Shown: one piece after another, positions 23,192 through 32,691 of the stretch
How the letters are laid out: the number at the start of each line of letters is the position of its first letter
How positions within the stretch are numbered: position 1 is the stretch's first letter
Assembly: GCA_947095535.1 (NCBI GenBank)
Contig: OX352774.1
Location: forward strand, 169,072,200-169,136,199
Length of the DNA: 64,000 nucleotides
Direction: 5' to 3'
Source: Poecilobothrus nobilitatus
Taxonomy: Eukaryota > Arthropoda > Insecta > Diptera > Dolichopodidae
Position numbers and translations under genes: made by a program
The notes under the pieces: generated by a model
The model's database searches: none
The model's input: the letters and a program-made list of their open reading frames with translations, nothing else
Told to the model about the DNA's origin: nothing

Positions 23192-23778
23192 ATCGGTACT
23201 ATAATGGCATATATATTGGGAAACTCGGAAAAAATAAAGCACTGTTATATGATGATGTCATGTAAATCGATGATCACCCCTCTGCGGAAGTATATCCAAA
23301 GTTTTTACATAATATTAGTTTTTGGTTTAAACCCTTTCAATTAATAATTACGAGATATGACTGTAATAAAATAGTTGTTTTGAATTCGTAAGTTTATAAT
23401 AAATAAGTTGAAGAGAAATGAATTTTTATATATAGGAAATAGCAACAAAAATTCGATTAGATGAAAAATTTCTTTCTTAACTAATTTAATCCTAATTTTG
23501 ATGAAAATTTTTAAACATTAAATTTATTTTATTATAATATGAAATAAAATATAAATTTTTGGAATATAAAATTAAAATTAATAAATTTTATTTATAAACA
23601 TAATATTATGATGTTCTCAAAATCATATGAAATTAAAACTAAAAAACACGTGTAATCTATGAATTTATCTAAAAACGAATTTAATAAAATCTGTATTAGA
23701 TATATGCATTGTAAACAATAAAAAAAATAAAAAAAAACAAGCATTGTGTTTTTTTTGTTTTATTTTTACTTATCTCAC

Positions 23779-23895
23779 CTGTAAACTAGTAAAGAGTGCC
23801 TCAAAATAGGGCATTTTTAAACTATTTCTGTTGCCTGAATTTGATGCAGTTGTTGGAGGCGGTATACCACCTTGAGCTTGTTGAATAAGTTGTGA
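23779..23895 (-). CDS. ADAMTS-like/Punctin gene, downstream exon (39 codons)
   Basis: A phase 0-0 exon of 117 bp. It is bounded by an acceptor (TTTTCTAG before 23895) and a strong donor (CAG/GTGAG at 23778). It encodes a glutamine- and proline-rich linker (SQLIQQAQGGIPPPTTASN) followed by LKMPYFEALFTSLQ. It joins in phase to exon 26887-26980, about 3.0 kb upstream on the same strand. The exon has no cysteine and no recognised domain, so it is probably part of the flexible region after the Ig domain. The protein must continue, because no stop occurs before the donor. The next exon was not identified with confidence. Confidence 0.8.
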
Positions 23896-25222
23896 CTAGA
23901 AAAGGGTTTTTTTTTTTTGTTTATTTATTTTAATTTTCAATGATATTTTTATTTTCATTCATTTTTTATTTTCTTTCATATAATATTTTTTTAGTTATTT
24001 GAAAATTAAATAAAAAGAAAGACATGAAAAATCAATATAAAAATCTATTCATGAAATTAATATTAAAAACAAGAAAAAAAAAAAATTGCCGCATTATAAA
24101 ATAGTAAATAATTATTTAGAAATGAATTATAAAATAATTAAAAAAGAAAATTAAAAATATAATAAAAAGTAAAGAAAAACTTTTATGAATTTGAATGGCC
24201 TTTCATATACTTATTTACATTTTTTCACTGTATTTTATTTTATATAAAAAACAAATAATTTATAATTGAACTAAAATGAAAAAGTCTGATAATAAATTAA
24301 ATAAATCTGGTAATTAATAATAATATATAATAAATATTCATTTTTCTTTTTATACTTTTCTGAATTGAACTTTTTTATAATTTACAACTACATACATAAT
24401 TTATTCATTACAAATATTTTTTATTTTGTCTTTTCTTATTTAATTGCTTTTTTGTTTTTTTTTTTTTGTAGATTTTCATGGTAATTCTTTTGGAAACTAT
24501 TTTCATAATGTTTCTTTATAGAAAAAAAAAAAACAAATATATTTTATTCAAAAAATAATTTTATGCGAAATTTTAATATTTTTATTAATTTTTATTTATA
24601 ATATTTTTATAATTTTTTTAATTTGCAATATTTCTTTAGAAAAAAATAATTTTTCTTAACAAATCCCTCTTGCATCCAAATATATATAATATAATGTAAA
24701 TATACAGAATGTTTCGGGATAAAGCTAATACATTGACAGAGCAATAAGTGATCAGGCAATCAAAACAAACAAAAGGGAAATTTGGCTATATTTTGAAACG
24801 TTTGGAAGATATGTGATCTTAAAGATCGCGTCAATTTCAAAATAAGTTGGTTTAGTTTTAAGTTTACGAAATAAACTGATTCAGTTTTATGCCTAAAAAA
24901 TCAAAAAAATAGCTACACTAAAACAATGTTATACGTAATATCATTAATTTTTAAAAAAGAAGCTACCAATAATATTTTGTAGATAAAGAACTAAAAATAT
25001 TTAATTTTAGGGCTCTAATAACTAATTTTTTAAGTAATTTCAAAAGGAGGTTAATAATATTTTAATAAGCAAATTCAACAAGCTTTCAAATGATGCTTTA
25101 TTTACTTTATCTAATATTGATTAGACATGAAATGAATTGAACTATTTAAAGAAAGAAAATAGTTGGATCTTTGGTTGGATAGCGGGATCTTTAATACTTC
25201 ATATCTCCTAAATGAATGGCAA
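23896..25222. other. Intronic AT-rich sequence
   Basis: Part of the intron between exons 26887-26980 and 23779-23895. It contains A and T runs and, from about 24704, a repeat-like stretch starting ACAGAATGTTTCGGGATAAA. No gene is seen. Confidence 0.5.
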
Positions 25223-25297
25223 TCTGACTCATGGCGTAGTGGTCAAGTTGTCGATCTTTCAATCGGAGAGTATTGGATACCAACCCCGATCAGGTCA
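25223..25297 (+). repeat. tRNA-like element, copy 3
   Basis: TCTGACTCATGGCGTAGTGG carries a consensus polymerase III A box (TGGCGTAGTGG). The far end, ACCCCGATCAGGTCA, partly pairs with the start (TGA/TCA). The B box is degraded. It lies in the intron of the ADAMTS-like gene in antisense orientation to the gene. Confidence 0.55.
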
Positions 25298-25378
25298 TAT
25301 AATAAAAAATCTATAGTAATTTTATATAGTTATTAATGTTTATCGTATAATTAATAATAATAACGTAATCGTATAATA

Positions 25379-25441
25379 AATAATAATAGTAATAATAATA
25401 ATTATAATAATGATAACAATAATAATCATAATAATGATATG

Positions 25442-25490
<49 letters not shown>

Positions 25491-25500
25491 TAATAATAAT
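25379..25500. repeat. AAT trinucleotide microsatellite
   Basis: Nearly uninterrupted AAT/ATA repeats, purest at about 25440-25486, with interrupted flanks. Confidence 0.9.
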
Positions 25501-25735
25501 AACTGCTACAGCAGTGAAGTTATCTTTGGTTATATTAAGCAGGAGGGTGTTATATACTACTGCACGTTGTAACCCACTGATGGCCCTGACTTTGTAGTAA
25601 ATAATAATAATATTAATAAATAATACTAATACCAATAATAATAGCAGCTACTAGTGACAGTTACCTTCAATAGTTACTTCATGCAAGCAGGTGTTATATA
25701 CTACTGTATGTTGTAACTATTGTAACGGCTATTCT
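25501..25735 (+). repeat. Two diverged direct copies of a 75-bp sequence
   Basis: CAGTGAAGTTATCTTTGG, then GCAGGAGGGTGTTATATACT at 25501-25575, recurs as CAGTTACCTTCAATAG, then GCAGGTGTTATATACTACTG at 25650-25720. AAT-rich sequence separates them, which suggests a duplicated short repeat. Confidence 0.6.
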
Positions 25736-26886
25736 TTTATTAGGCGGATTCTTTGTTTTCTTAAAATTCCACTCCGAATCCAATGTTTCCGCATCCTATT
25801 GTCTTATTTTTTTCCATCCCTATTCCCTACCCAACATACTGCGTTAGCAGGTACAAGTTTTATCTCATTATATTGGCTAAAGGAGAAGGTGGGTCATTAA
25901 GAATCTGAAACTACCAAGGGATAATTCTGGGTATCTTTGGAGGATTATCACCTCCCTTAGGGGGAAAAAATAGGGTCCACCTTTTAATAAAAATTTTGTT
26001 TGTTTTGATGTTCTAAATAGCTTTACCACTAAATATCCTGTATAATATTTAACATAAATAATATTACTTTAATTATAAATTAATAATTCTATTTAATCGC
26101 TTGAAAAGCCGATTGCTTTATTAATGTTGTATTAATTTTACTTCCAAAAAAATTTTCGATTTATTCAATATACAGAACTTATAAGTAAGATTTATTTTCT
26201 TTGTCCAAATTATGAGTTCGCTTTTATAATTGTCATAAAAAAAATATTTTATAGCAAAAATATGACTATATAATACATATATTTATTTCACACTAAATTT
26301 AAAAATCTTAAGGAATAAAAATGTGTTCATATTCCTTAATTTTTTTAAATTTAAAAAAATTTTTTTCAAACATTTTTATTTTAAAGTTCTTAGAATCAAT
26401 AAAATTTTGAAAAAAAATGTGCTAAAAACTAGTGAATAAAATTGGACTGAAACTATCAAAATAAAAAAAAAGGCTTTACTCAACTCAACTAAAAATTGCT
26501 CTATATTTTATTAAAAACAAAATAAAAGCCATAAACAACCCCAATGATTGAAGGGAAGGAAATCATCACTTATACATCCTGAGGGACTCAACCTGATATC
26601 CTTTTTTAACTTTTTTTTTTTATTTATATGACTAATATTAGAAAAAGTAGAATGAAAAATACGGAAAACAAAAAAAATGTTTATTTTAAAATACCAACAC
26701 AAAGTAACTAAAATGACACACAAAAAGAAAAAAAAAAAAAAATAAAAGATGATGGAAAACAAACCGAAAAATATAACAAATCGTTCGTTTTTTTTTGTTC
26801 CTTTTTTTGGAGAACAAGGACGGCAATAAATAAAAAACAAACCTAGAAAAGATAAACATAGAATCTTATATTTAAGTTTATAATAC
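25736..26886. other. Intronic AT-rich sequence
   Basis: No gene is seen. The 126-codon minus-strand ORF (26511-26891) is rich in F, I and K, runs through the donor of exon 26887-26980 and has no domain; it looks like intron read-through. Confidence 0.5.
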
Positions 26887-26980
26887 CTCATCTTCCATTA
26901 TACTACTGTCCGCATGTTGCATTCCATCACCGGACTTTAAACGGCTTTTTTCTTTACTTCGATCCTTCATTTTTTTTTTA
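26887..26980 (-). CDS. ADAMTS-like/Punctin gene, basic linker exon (31 codons plus 1 base)
   Basis: A 94-bp exon with acceptor TTATTTCAG before 26980 and donor GAG/GTATTA at 26886. Its first base completes the glycine codon begun in exon 31327-31393 (phase 2), and the reading is KKKMKDRSKEKSRLKSGD, then MQHADSSIMEDE, ending on a codon boundary that suits the next exon. It is strongly basic, then acidic, with no cysteine, so it is probably a disordered linker after the Ig domain. Oddly, the exon opens with T followed by ten A residues, which places a homopolymer right at the splice site. Confidence 0.8.
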
Positions 26981-27293
26981 CTGAAATAAATTTAAAAAAA
27001 AATATAAAATTGTTTTTGTTTAAAAAAAAAAAAAAGAGTAAGTTTTTTGTATATTGAGGACTTAAATATGATGTATGATTTCATAAAAATGTCTTTCTTT
27101 TCATCTATATGTTTAATGTTAGTTTATATAATAATAAGATGTGATTGGTTAGAAAAATGCGGTCACATAATGGAAATTGTAAAACCCCATCTGATCGAAT
27201 TGGAAAAAGATTTAAAAGTTCTTAAAGTGTGGAGAGTGAGTGTGAACAAAAATATTTATTAAATTTAATAAATATTTTGACTTTATATTAATA

Positions 27294-27345
27294 CAGTCAA
27301 ATCTCGTTAAGTGGAACCTGCATAAGTGGGAAGCCTCAATAAACC
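27294..27345 (+). repeat. pogo/Tigger-type terminal sequence, one end
   Basis: CAGTCAAATCTCGTTAAGTGG, then CCTGCATAAGTGGGAA, resembles terminal repeats of pogo-like DNA transposons (CAGTCAAACCTCG type). A related phrase, CTGTATAAGTGAAGTACC, lies at 28440-28457, with family 4 sequence in between. No opposite inverted end was found. Confidence 0.4.
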
Positions 27346-27589
27346 TCTTGTATGAATATAGTGCTATTCTGGACAAATATAGATAACTAGATATGTATCT
27401 GCAGATTTTGTTAGTTTTTGTTTATTAATTGGTTAATGTCAGCTAAAATGTCAAAAAGAAACATAAAAAGTTTTGCAGTAAGCGATAAACACAGAAAATT
27501 TTTTTAAGCTTTCCAAAATTGATTGGGGTTACTATCACAAGCCTGTACTTCTTTTGACTGTATTTCATTTGACTGTATTTGTAACCAAC

Positions 27590-28000
27590 TATAAAATCCT
27601 AATTATTTTTTACATGCATATTTCAACAAATAAAAATTTAAAAAATGGTAAAGGCTGCCGCCCCCAAACTCCAGCTAAAATAATTATTGAAACCCTGATT
27701 GAAGGGAAGGAATCCAACTCTAAAATCTATCCTAAGTCAGAATCTCACATATACACATATATAAATATTCTGGAAAAGGCGTATAACCCTGCTTTAGAAT
27801 CCAACTCTAAAAATCTGTTCTAATTCAGAATCTCACATTTAGATAATATAAATATTCTTGAAAAAGGGAATACACTGATTTAGAAACCAACTCTAAAATA
27901 ACCAGCAATTCAGAGTATCGCATATGCATATATATAAATATATACAAAGCCTATTAACCATGCTTTTGAATCCAACTCTAAAATTTCTGTGTTTATCAGA
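27590..28000 (-). repeat. Family 4 repeat with internal minisatellite, minus orientation
   Basis: The motif CCAACTCTAAAA recurs at about 27714, 27801, 27887 and 27972, giving units of about 86 bp, each with CAGAATCTCACAT-type and AATATTCTGGAAAA-type blocks. The units are reverse complements of those at 21818-22110. The GC-rich block GGCTGCCGCCCCCAAACTCC is at 27654-27673. The 89-codon plus-strand ORF here is a repeat artefact. Confidence 0.7.
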
Positions 28001-28080
28001 TATAGGAGTAGTGCATTGAATTATCAATTAAATTCTAATTAAAATTAGACTTTAGCTAATATTAATTAAAGTCAAAATAA

Positions 28081-28205
28081 TTCCGCAAAATACAGGCAAA
28101 TGAAAATACAGGCAAATGAAAATGAAGGTAAAAGAAAATACAGGCAAATTCCAAGAAATACAGGCAATTGATACTACGAGCAAATGAAATACAGGCATAA
28201 GATAC
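28081..28205 (+). repeat. Minisatellite of about 15 bp units
   Basis: The phrase AATACAGGCAAATGA recurs imperfectly about seven times, with variants such as ATGAAGGTAAAAGA and TACGAGCAAATGA. Confidence 0.75.
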
Positions 28206-28800
28206 GCTCCCAATCGATTATCAAGATTAGAAATTTCTGAAAAATTTAATGTTAAAAAATCACTCTTTAGCTTGATAAATGACAGTATAATATATAATTC
28301 AAAATACAGTACACTAATGCATATGTATATATATATCATTTGTTCAATATACATATATTTCTATTTCTAACTTTCAAATTTTCGGGAACCTCTTTAATTG
28401 AATTGAACAATTTACATGAAAAAGCTGGCTGACTGGAAAACTGTATAAGTGAAGTACCTCTATAAGTGGAATAAAAGTAGAACTTAAGCGTGTGGTTAAG
28501 AAGTAATGGAGAAAATACACTAAATCAGTTAAATAAAATAATAAAATACGACTTTAGAGATTCTGATAATAATCTCTGCCATTAGAACATCAAAAAATAT
28601 ATAATAGTAAGTATTATTGATTCCACAGAATCTTAAATATGATTTATCATAATGAATAACAATTATAATTTATGACAAAAGAAATCTAAATAATAAAATA
28701 AAAGTATACTAATTAAGACAATAAGTCTTTATTTAATGAATATTAATTTTAAATGAATCAAAGAATATAATTCACAGCACTAGAATTAAATTTTGGTTAA
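28206..28800. other. Intronic AT-rich sequence
   Basis: No gene is seen. The phrase CTGTATAAGTGAAGTACC, related to the 27294 end, is at 28440. Confidence 0.5.
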
Positions 28801-29435
28801 GGCGCCAGTTACAGCTTTCATTGAAATGCTTCCGGAAAATGTTTGTTTTCAATTATTTTGCAGCAAAGACATATAAAATTTAACAAAAGTGTTTATTTAA
28901 TGATTAAATAATTTTTAAAGAATACAAATTTCATCTACGAATTTTTAAATTTTAAGTTTAATATTTAAAACAAAATCATTTTTATGAATTTCCGGATTGC
29001 TAATTATTTTCCTGACAATGACATATGTTTCATTTCTTCCCATTTCAGTTTATCATTGAAAAAAATTCTGATGCAATTCTTGACATAATTCATTATGATT
29101 TTGTATTTCAATCAGTTTACATTTTAATTTTATTTTTTTTTATTATTTTGTTTATTTAATAAAATAAACTTTTTTTATTTTATATTAATACCAGTTACTA
29201 TCAATAATGAATAAATAAATTAAAATAATCAAACTTTATTTTTCAAACATCGAAATAACATTGATAACAATTTAAATGACTTTTATTTTGGCTTCAGTAT
29301 TGTCATTTGCCATTTCATAGATAATTTTACTGACAGTTTTCTCTAATTGCTATAATCGCCTATACGGAAAAAAATGTAAGATTTCAATGAAACGTTTTCT
29401 TCGTATTCATTTCAATGAAACCTATAACTGGCACC
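28801..29435. mobile_element. MITE with Harbinger-like features
   Basis: A 635-bp element whose ends are inverted over about 30 bp: GGCGCCAGTTACAGCTTTCA at the left and the complement of CCTATAACTGGCACC at the right. TAA abuts both ends (28798-28800 and 29436-29438), a 3-bp duplication as PIF/Harbinger elements make. The interior is AT-rich and noncoding. It lies in the 4.3-kb intron of the ADAMTS-like gene. Confidence 0.65.
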
Positions 29436-31326
29436 TAAGCCAAAGGCAAATATTTTGACAGAAAAGTAACTCGCAGAAGAAACAGCACTAAATATACAAA
29501 ACAAGCAAAAAACAGAATTTAATATGGTCATTATATGCGATTGTGATATATTATATTTTATTTTAGAATTACCAGTATTACTAACATGTAAATAAGCAAA
29601 TTTATAAGTTTATAAAATTCTATAATAGTTATTTTTAAATCGTAACATTTATTAAACATTTCCAGTATAAATCTTAATATAATTATGGTAAATTAGTTTT
29701 ATTTTTATTTTCAAAAAGTTTAAAATACTGGTAACACTAAATCACAAAAAAAAATCATATTAAAAATAGCCGTAGTCTCGAAGACAAAAAAATAATAAAA
29801 TGGACTTTTCATCAAGTAATGAATTTTGTTTCTATTATTGTATGTTTTTGTTTTTTGGTACATTCTATTGGGATTCCACTATTATGGACCGTAACCACAT
29901 TCAAAAAACTAAATAAACAGGGATATGTATAGAATATATTATTATATATTGTTTTAATAGTTATTATTTAAAACATTCTGTTGTTTTTGTTGTTGTCCCT
30001 CTTCATATAATATTGAGGATAAAAGCTAATTTTAGAATATAATATATAAAACTTGACATATAATGTAAATAAATATTATTCATATTGTATAAAAATATTC
30101 AAGCATACATTACATAATATGTACATATATGTAAATATATTCTATTTAGAACTTAATAAAATATTAAAGTTTTTGGTAAATTGGTAAAAATTTTTTAAAG
30201 CTGTATATAATTTTTTTGTACCGTAGTTATACAAAAACAATGGGATTGTATGAATTAGGGCAATATATAATATGAATAAAATATTAAAAATTATAAGACA
30301 AATTAATATTTGATTTACTTTATATTTTTCAACCAACTACAATTACAACGATAAGATTGGAATTAAAATATTCAATGGAAGAAAAATATTACCTATATCA
30401 GTATGACGCAATTTATTGTTATAATCATTTTAAAATAAATGCGGTTAAAAAGAAAAAAAATTTGGTTATCTATTATAGTTAGTCTATATGTTATAATATA
30501 AGTATGTACGTATTACAGAAAGATAATATAACGTATATAAGAATATACGTACAGAATTATTGAAATACCTACATATAATAAGATTGGTTACTGAAAGATG
30601 AAAAATTAAATCCTATTTTATAGATAACGTAATATGTACCAAGGAAAATGCGGAATTTTCTTCATTTTGAACTATCCTGTACCTTTCTTGTCATCGCTTG
30701 AACTCTTTTAATGTTTGTATGTATATGTTTATACGTATAAATAATATTAGATAATGTGTTTGATGGATAATGCATAAACTGAGCTCAGTTTTATGCATTT
30801 GCATCATTATTTTCTTGAAATTGAAATTTAAAGTTTTTCGGTCAGTTTTTTTTTTGTTTTGATTTTCAAGATTTGCATATTGAAGAGTAACTAAAAGGAC
30901 TTGCTTAATAAGTTGTAATATTTTTGTGTGTATTTAATTTTTTTATTTAAAAATTATTTTCTAAATTATTTAAAAAAATTTATTATTTATTTACTAATTT
31001 CCAAAAAAAATTGAGATATTTACTCAAAGTAAAGTAAATAGAATAAAATTTCAACAAATTTGATAGTTTTAAAAATTATTTTCTTTAATTTTGCAGTTGT
31101 AAATGTGTACTTTATATTTTATTTATATATTAATTTACAAAACTATATTTAGTAATTATTTTGTGACTCAATTTTTTTATGAAAGTAAATATTAAAATCG
31201 TTTCTGTAAATGTTTACTATTTACTAAATAAATAAAATGTAATGTAATTAGCTTTATTTAAATTTTTTTTATTAATATATTGTTAGTATTTACTATACAA
31301 ACGAATTTTTAATATTTATTACATAC
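29436..31326. other. Intronic AT-rich sequence
   Basis: Remainder of the intron between exons 31327-31393 and 26887-26980. No gene or clear repeat recognised. Confidence 0.5.
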
Positions 31327-31393
31327 CCATCGTCTGATGTCATATCTGCTGATGTAAGAAATTCGGTTTCACTACGTTCTCGGACGGATCGAT
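31327..31393 (-). CDS. ADAMTS-like/Punctin gene, short linker exon (67 bp)
   Basis: The acceptor is TATATCTAAAG before 31393 and the donor is GG/GTATGT at 31326. The first two bases complete an aspartate codon with the last base of exon 31520-32691 (DES-D), and the exon then reads RSVRERSETEFLTSADMTSDDG with a phase-2 end. It is a charged, serine/threonine-rich linker without cysteine. If the donor is not used, the frame runs only 11 more codons to a stop at about 31293, which would give a short alternative C-terminus. The upstream intron is only 126 bp. Confidence 0.85.
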
Positions 31394-31519
31394 CTTTAGA
31401 TATAATAAAAGATTTTGTATCATATAAAAAGTCAATATTTATATGTATATGTATAAAATATTTATATGTATCATATAAAAAGTCAATATGTATCATATAA
31501 AAAATCATTAAAAATTTAC
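31394..31519 (-). other. 126-bp intron that is open and in frame
   Basis: It starts GTAAAT and ends AAAG. Its length is a multiple of three and it has no stop in the gene's frame, so retention would insert 42 residues rich in I, F, Y and D. It is built partly of tandem copies of GTATCATATAAAAAGTCAAT (three copies between about 31418 and 31507). Confidence 0.8.
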
Positions 31520-32691
31520 CTGATTCATCACGATGCCTATCGTAATCTTCAACTTGCATTCCAGGTTTTGCTTTTACATCAATATTAATTTCAGCCGAAC
31601 TTAACCCAGCATGACATGAATAAATACCACCATCTCTAAATGTTATATCAAGGATACGTAAGGCACCTTTTTTTGATACCTTGAATTTTCTACTTTTCGG
31701 TAAAGGTTTATGATCTTTACTCCAACGTATTTTTGTACGATTGTATCTTTTAACAGGACATTTAATTTTAACTTGTGTACCAAAGAATACTTCTGCAGCT
31801 CCACCAATTTTCAATGAAATTTTTGTTTTCTTCGGGTCATGTTGTTTATACGTAGAGTTACTAACTTGTATTATAGGTTTAGGATCTTCTGGTGGGCATG
31901 CTTTTACATTACATGGTTTTGTTGTTGCAGGTTTAGCACTTGGACACATTGAAACAGGACGTTCAATTTTATGTTCCTGTGCCATTATTTGTTTGCATTC
32001 AACCTTACGTTCTTTTACACCCTGACCACAAGTATGAGAACATTTAGACCATTCTCCTACTTCCCATCGTACTGGACAATCTAAAACATTACAATATTGA
32101 CGATCTGGAGGCGGTGGTTGTGGGCACATATTATTTGGGACAACCATTGTATTTTCTCCTCCTCTGGTTACTTCATGTATACATTGAACTTCACGTGTTT
32201 TAATACCAATACCACAAGATTTTGAACACGGCGAATAATCTGAATAATTCCAACGTGGTGGACATGGTCTGTCATTACAAGTACGTACACGTGCTTCTGG
32301 TTTTGTTTCAGGCGAACATAAAAACGGTGATACAACTCTACTATTATCTTCTCGGACACAATTAATTATTAACTCTTCAACACCACCTAAACATGATGCA
32401 CTACAACTTGTATAACCTTGTTCGCGCCATACATATGTTTTACCAGGTTCTGATACACCAACTTTAATTGAATCACGAGGATACTGATCATCATATCCAT
32501 AAGGTAACATACATGGATCCATAATACAATGTTCAATTTCTGCTTTAGGTGGTGGTCCTTCGCACATTGTGTTATTAACTGTTGCAACTGTTCTTGAATA
32601 TTCCAAATATATTTTGCACTTCCATTCTTTTCTCCGGATTCCTTCACCACATGTAACACTACATGCTGACCATTCAGTATCTTGAATATAT
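31520..32691 (-). CDS. ADAMTS-like/Punctin (nolo-like) gene: four TSP1 repeats and Ig domain
   Basis: The main exon of a secreted matrix protein of the ADAMTS-like/Punctin family (resembling fly nolo and worm MADD-4), which acts outside cells in matrix or synapse organisation and has no protease domain. About 390 codons follow an acceptor (ATTCATAG before 32691, phase 2). Residues about 1-62 are TSP1 repeat 1 (WSACSVTCGEG); 86-145 repeat 2 (YTSCSASCLGG); 146-206 repeat 3 (YSPCSKSCGIG); 207-268 repeat 4 (WSKCSHTCGQG). About 300-373 is an Ig C2 domain (VKIKCPV, IRWSKDHKPL, DGGIYSCHAG). CxxS/TCG sites for O-fucose are present in repeats 1, 3 and 4 but not 2. Possible N-glycosylation sites are NNT, NYS, NST and NRT. 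It ends DES with donor CAG/GTAAAT. Signal peptide and earlier repeats must lie upstream. A symbol is withheld because orthology was not tested. Confidence 0.92.

Larger units (their letters stand above)
22853..23297. mobile_element. MITE with arms of about 165 bp and 8-bp target duplication
   Basis: The ends (GTATATACTTCCGCAGAGG and the complement of CCTCTGCGGAAGTATATCC) are inverted and the match extends through ATCATCGATTTA and GCCGCCATCTAGTG on both sides. AAAGTTTT directly flanks both ends (22845-22852 and 23298-23305), an 8-bp duplication typical of hAT-type insertion. There is no transposase; the 63-codon ORF inside is not coding. It sits about 480 bp downstream of exon 23779-23895. Confidence 0.75.

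Noticed and set aside
25426..25635. 69-codon isoleucine-rich ORF
   Set aside because: It is the AAT microsatellite read in frame.
26511..26891. 126-codon minus-strand ORF
   Set aside because: It starts past the donor of exon 26887-26980 and is mostly F, I and K from intron A/T runs; no domain.
27554..27823. 89-codon plus-strand ORF
   Set aside because: Most of it is family 4 minisatellite; no similarity recognised.
28081..28205. CRISPR-like regular repeats
   Set aside because: Units are imperfect and contiguous without unique spacers, in a eukaryotic intron.
31741..32659. ORFs of 94, 63 and 90 codons overlapping the TSP1/Ig exon
   Set aside because: They are other-frame shadows of the ADAMTS-like exon.
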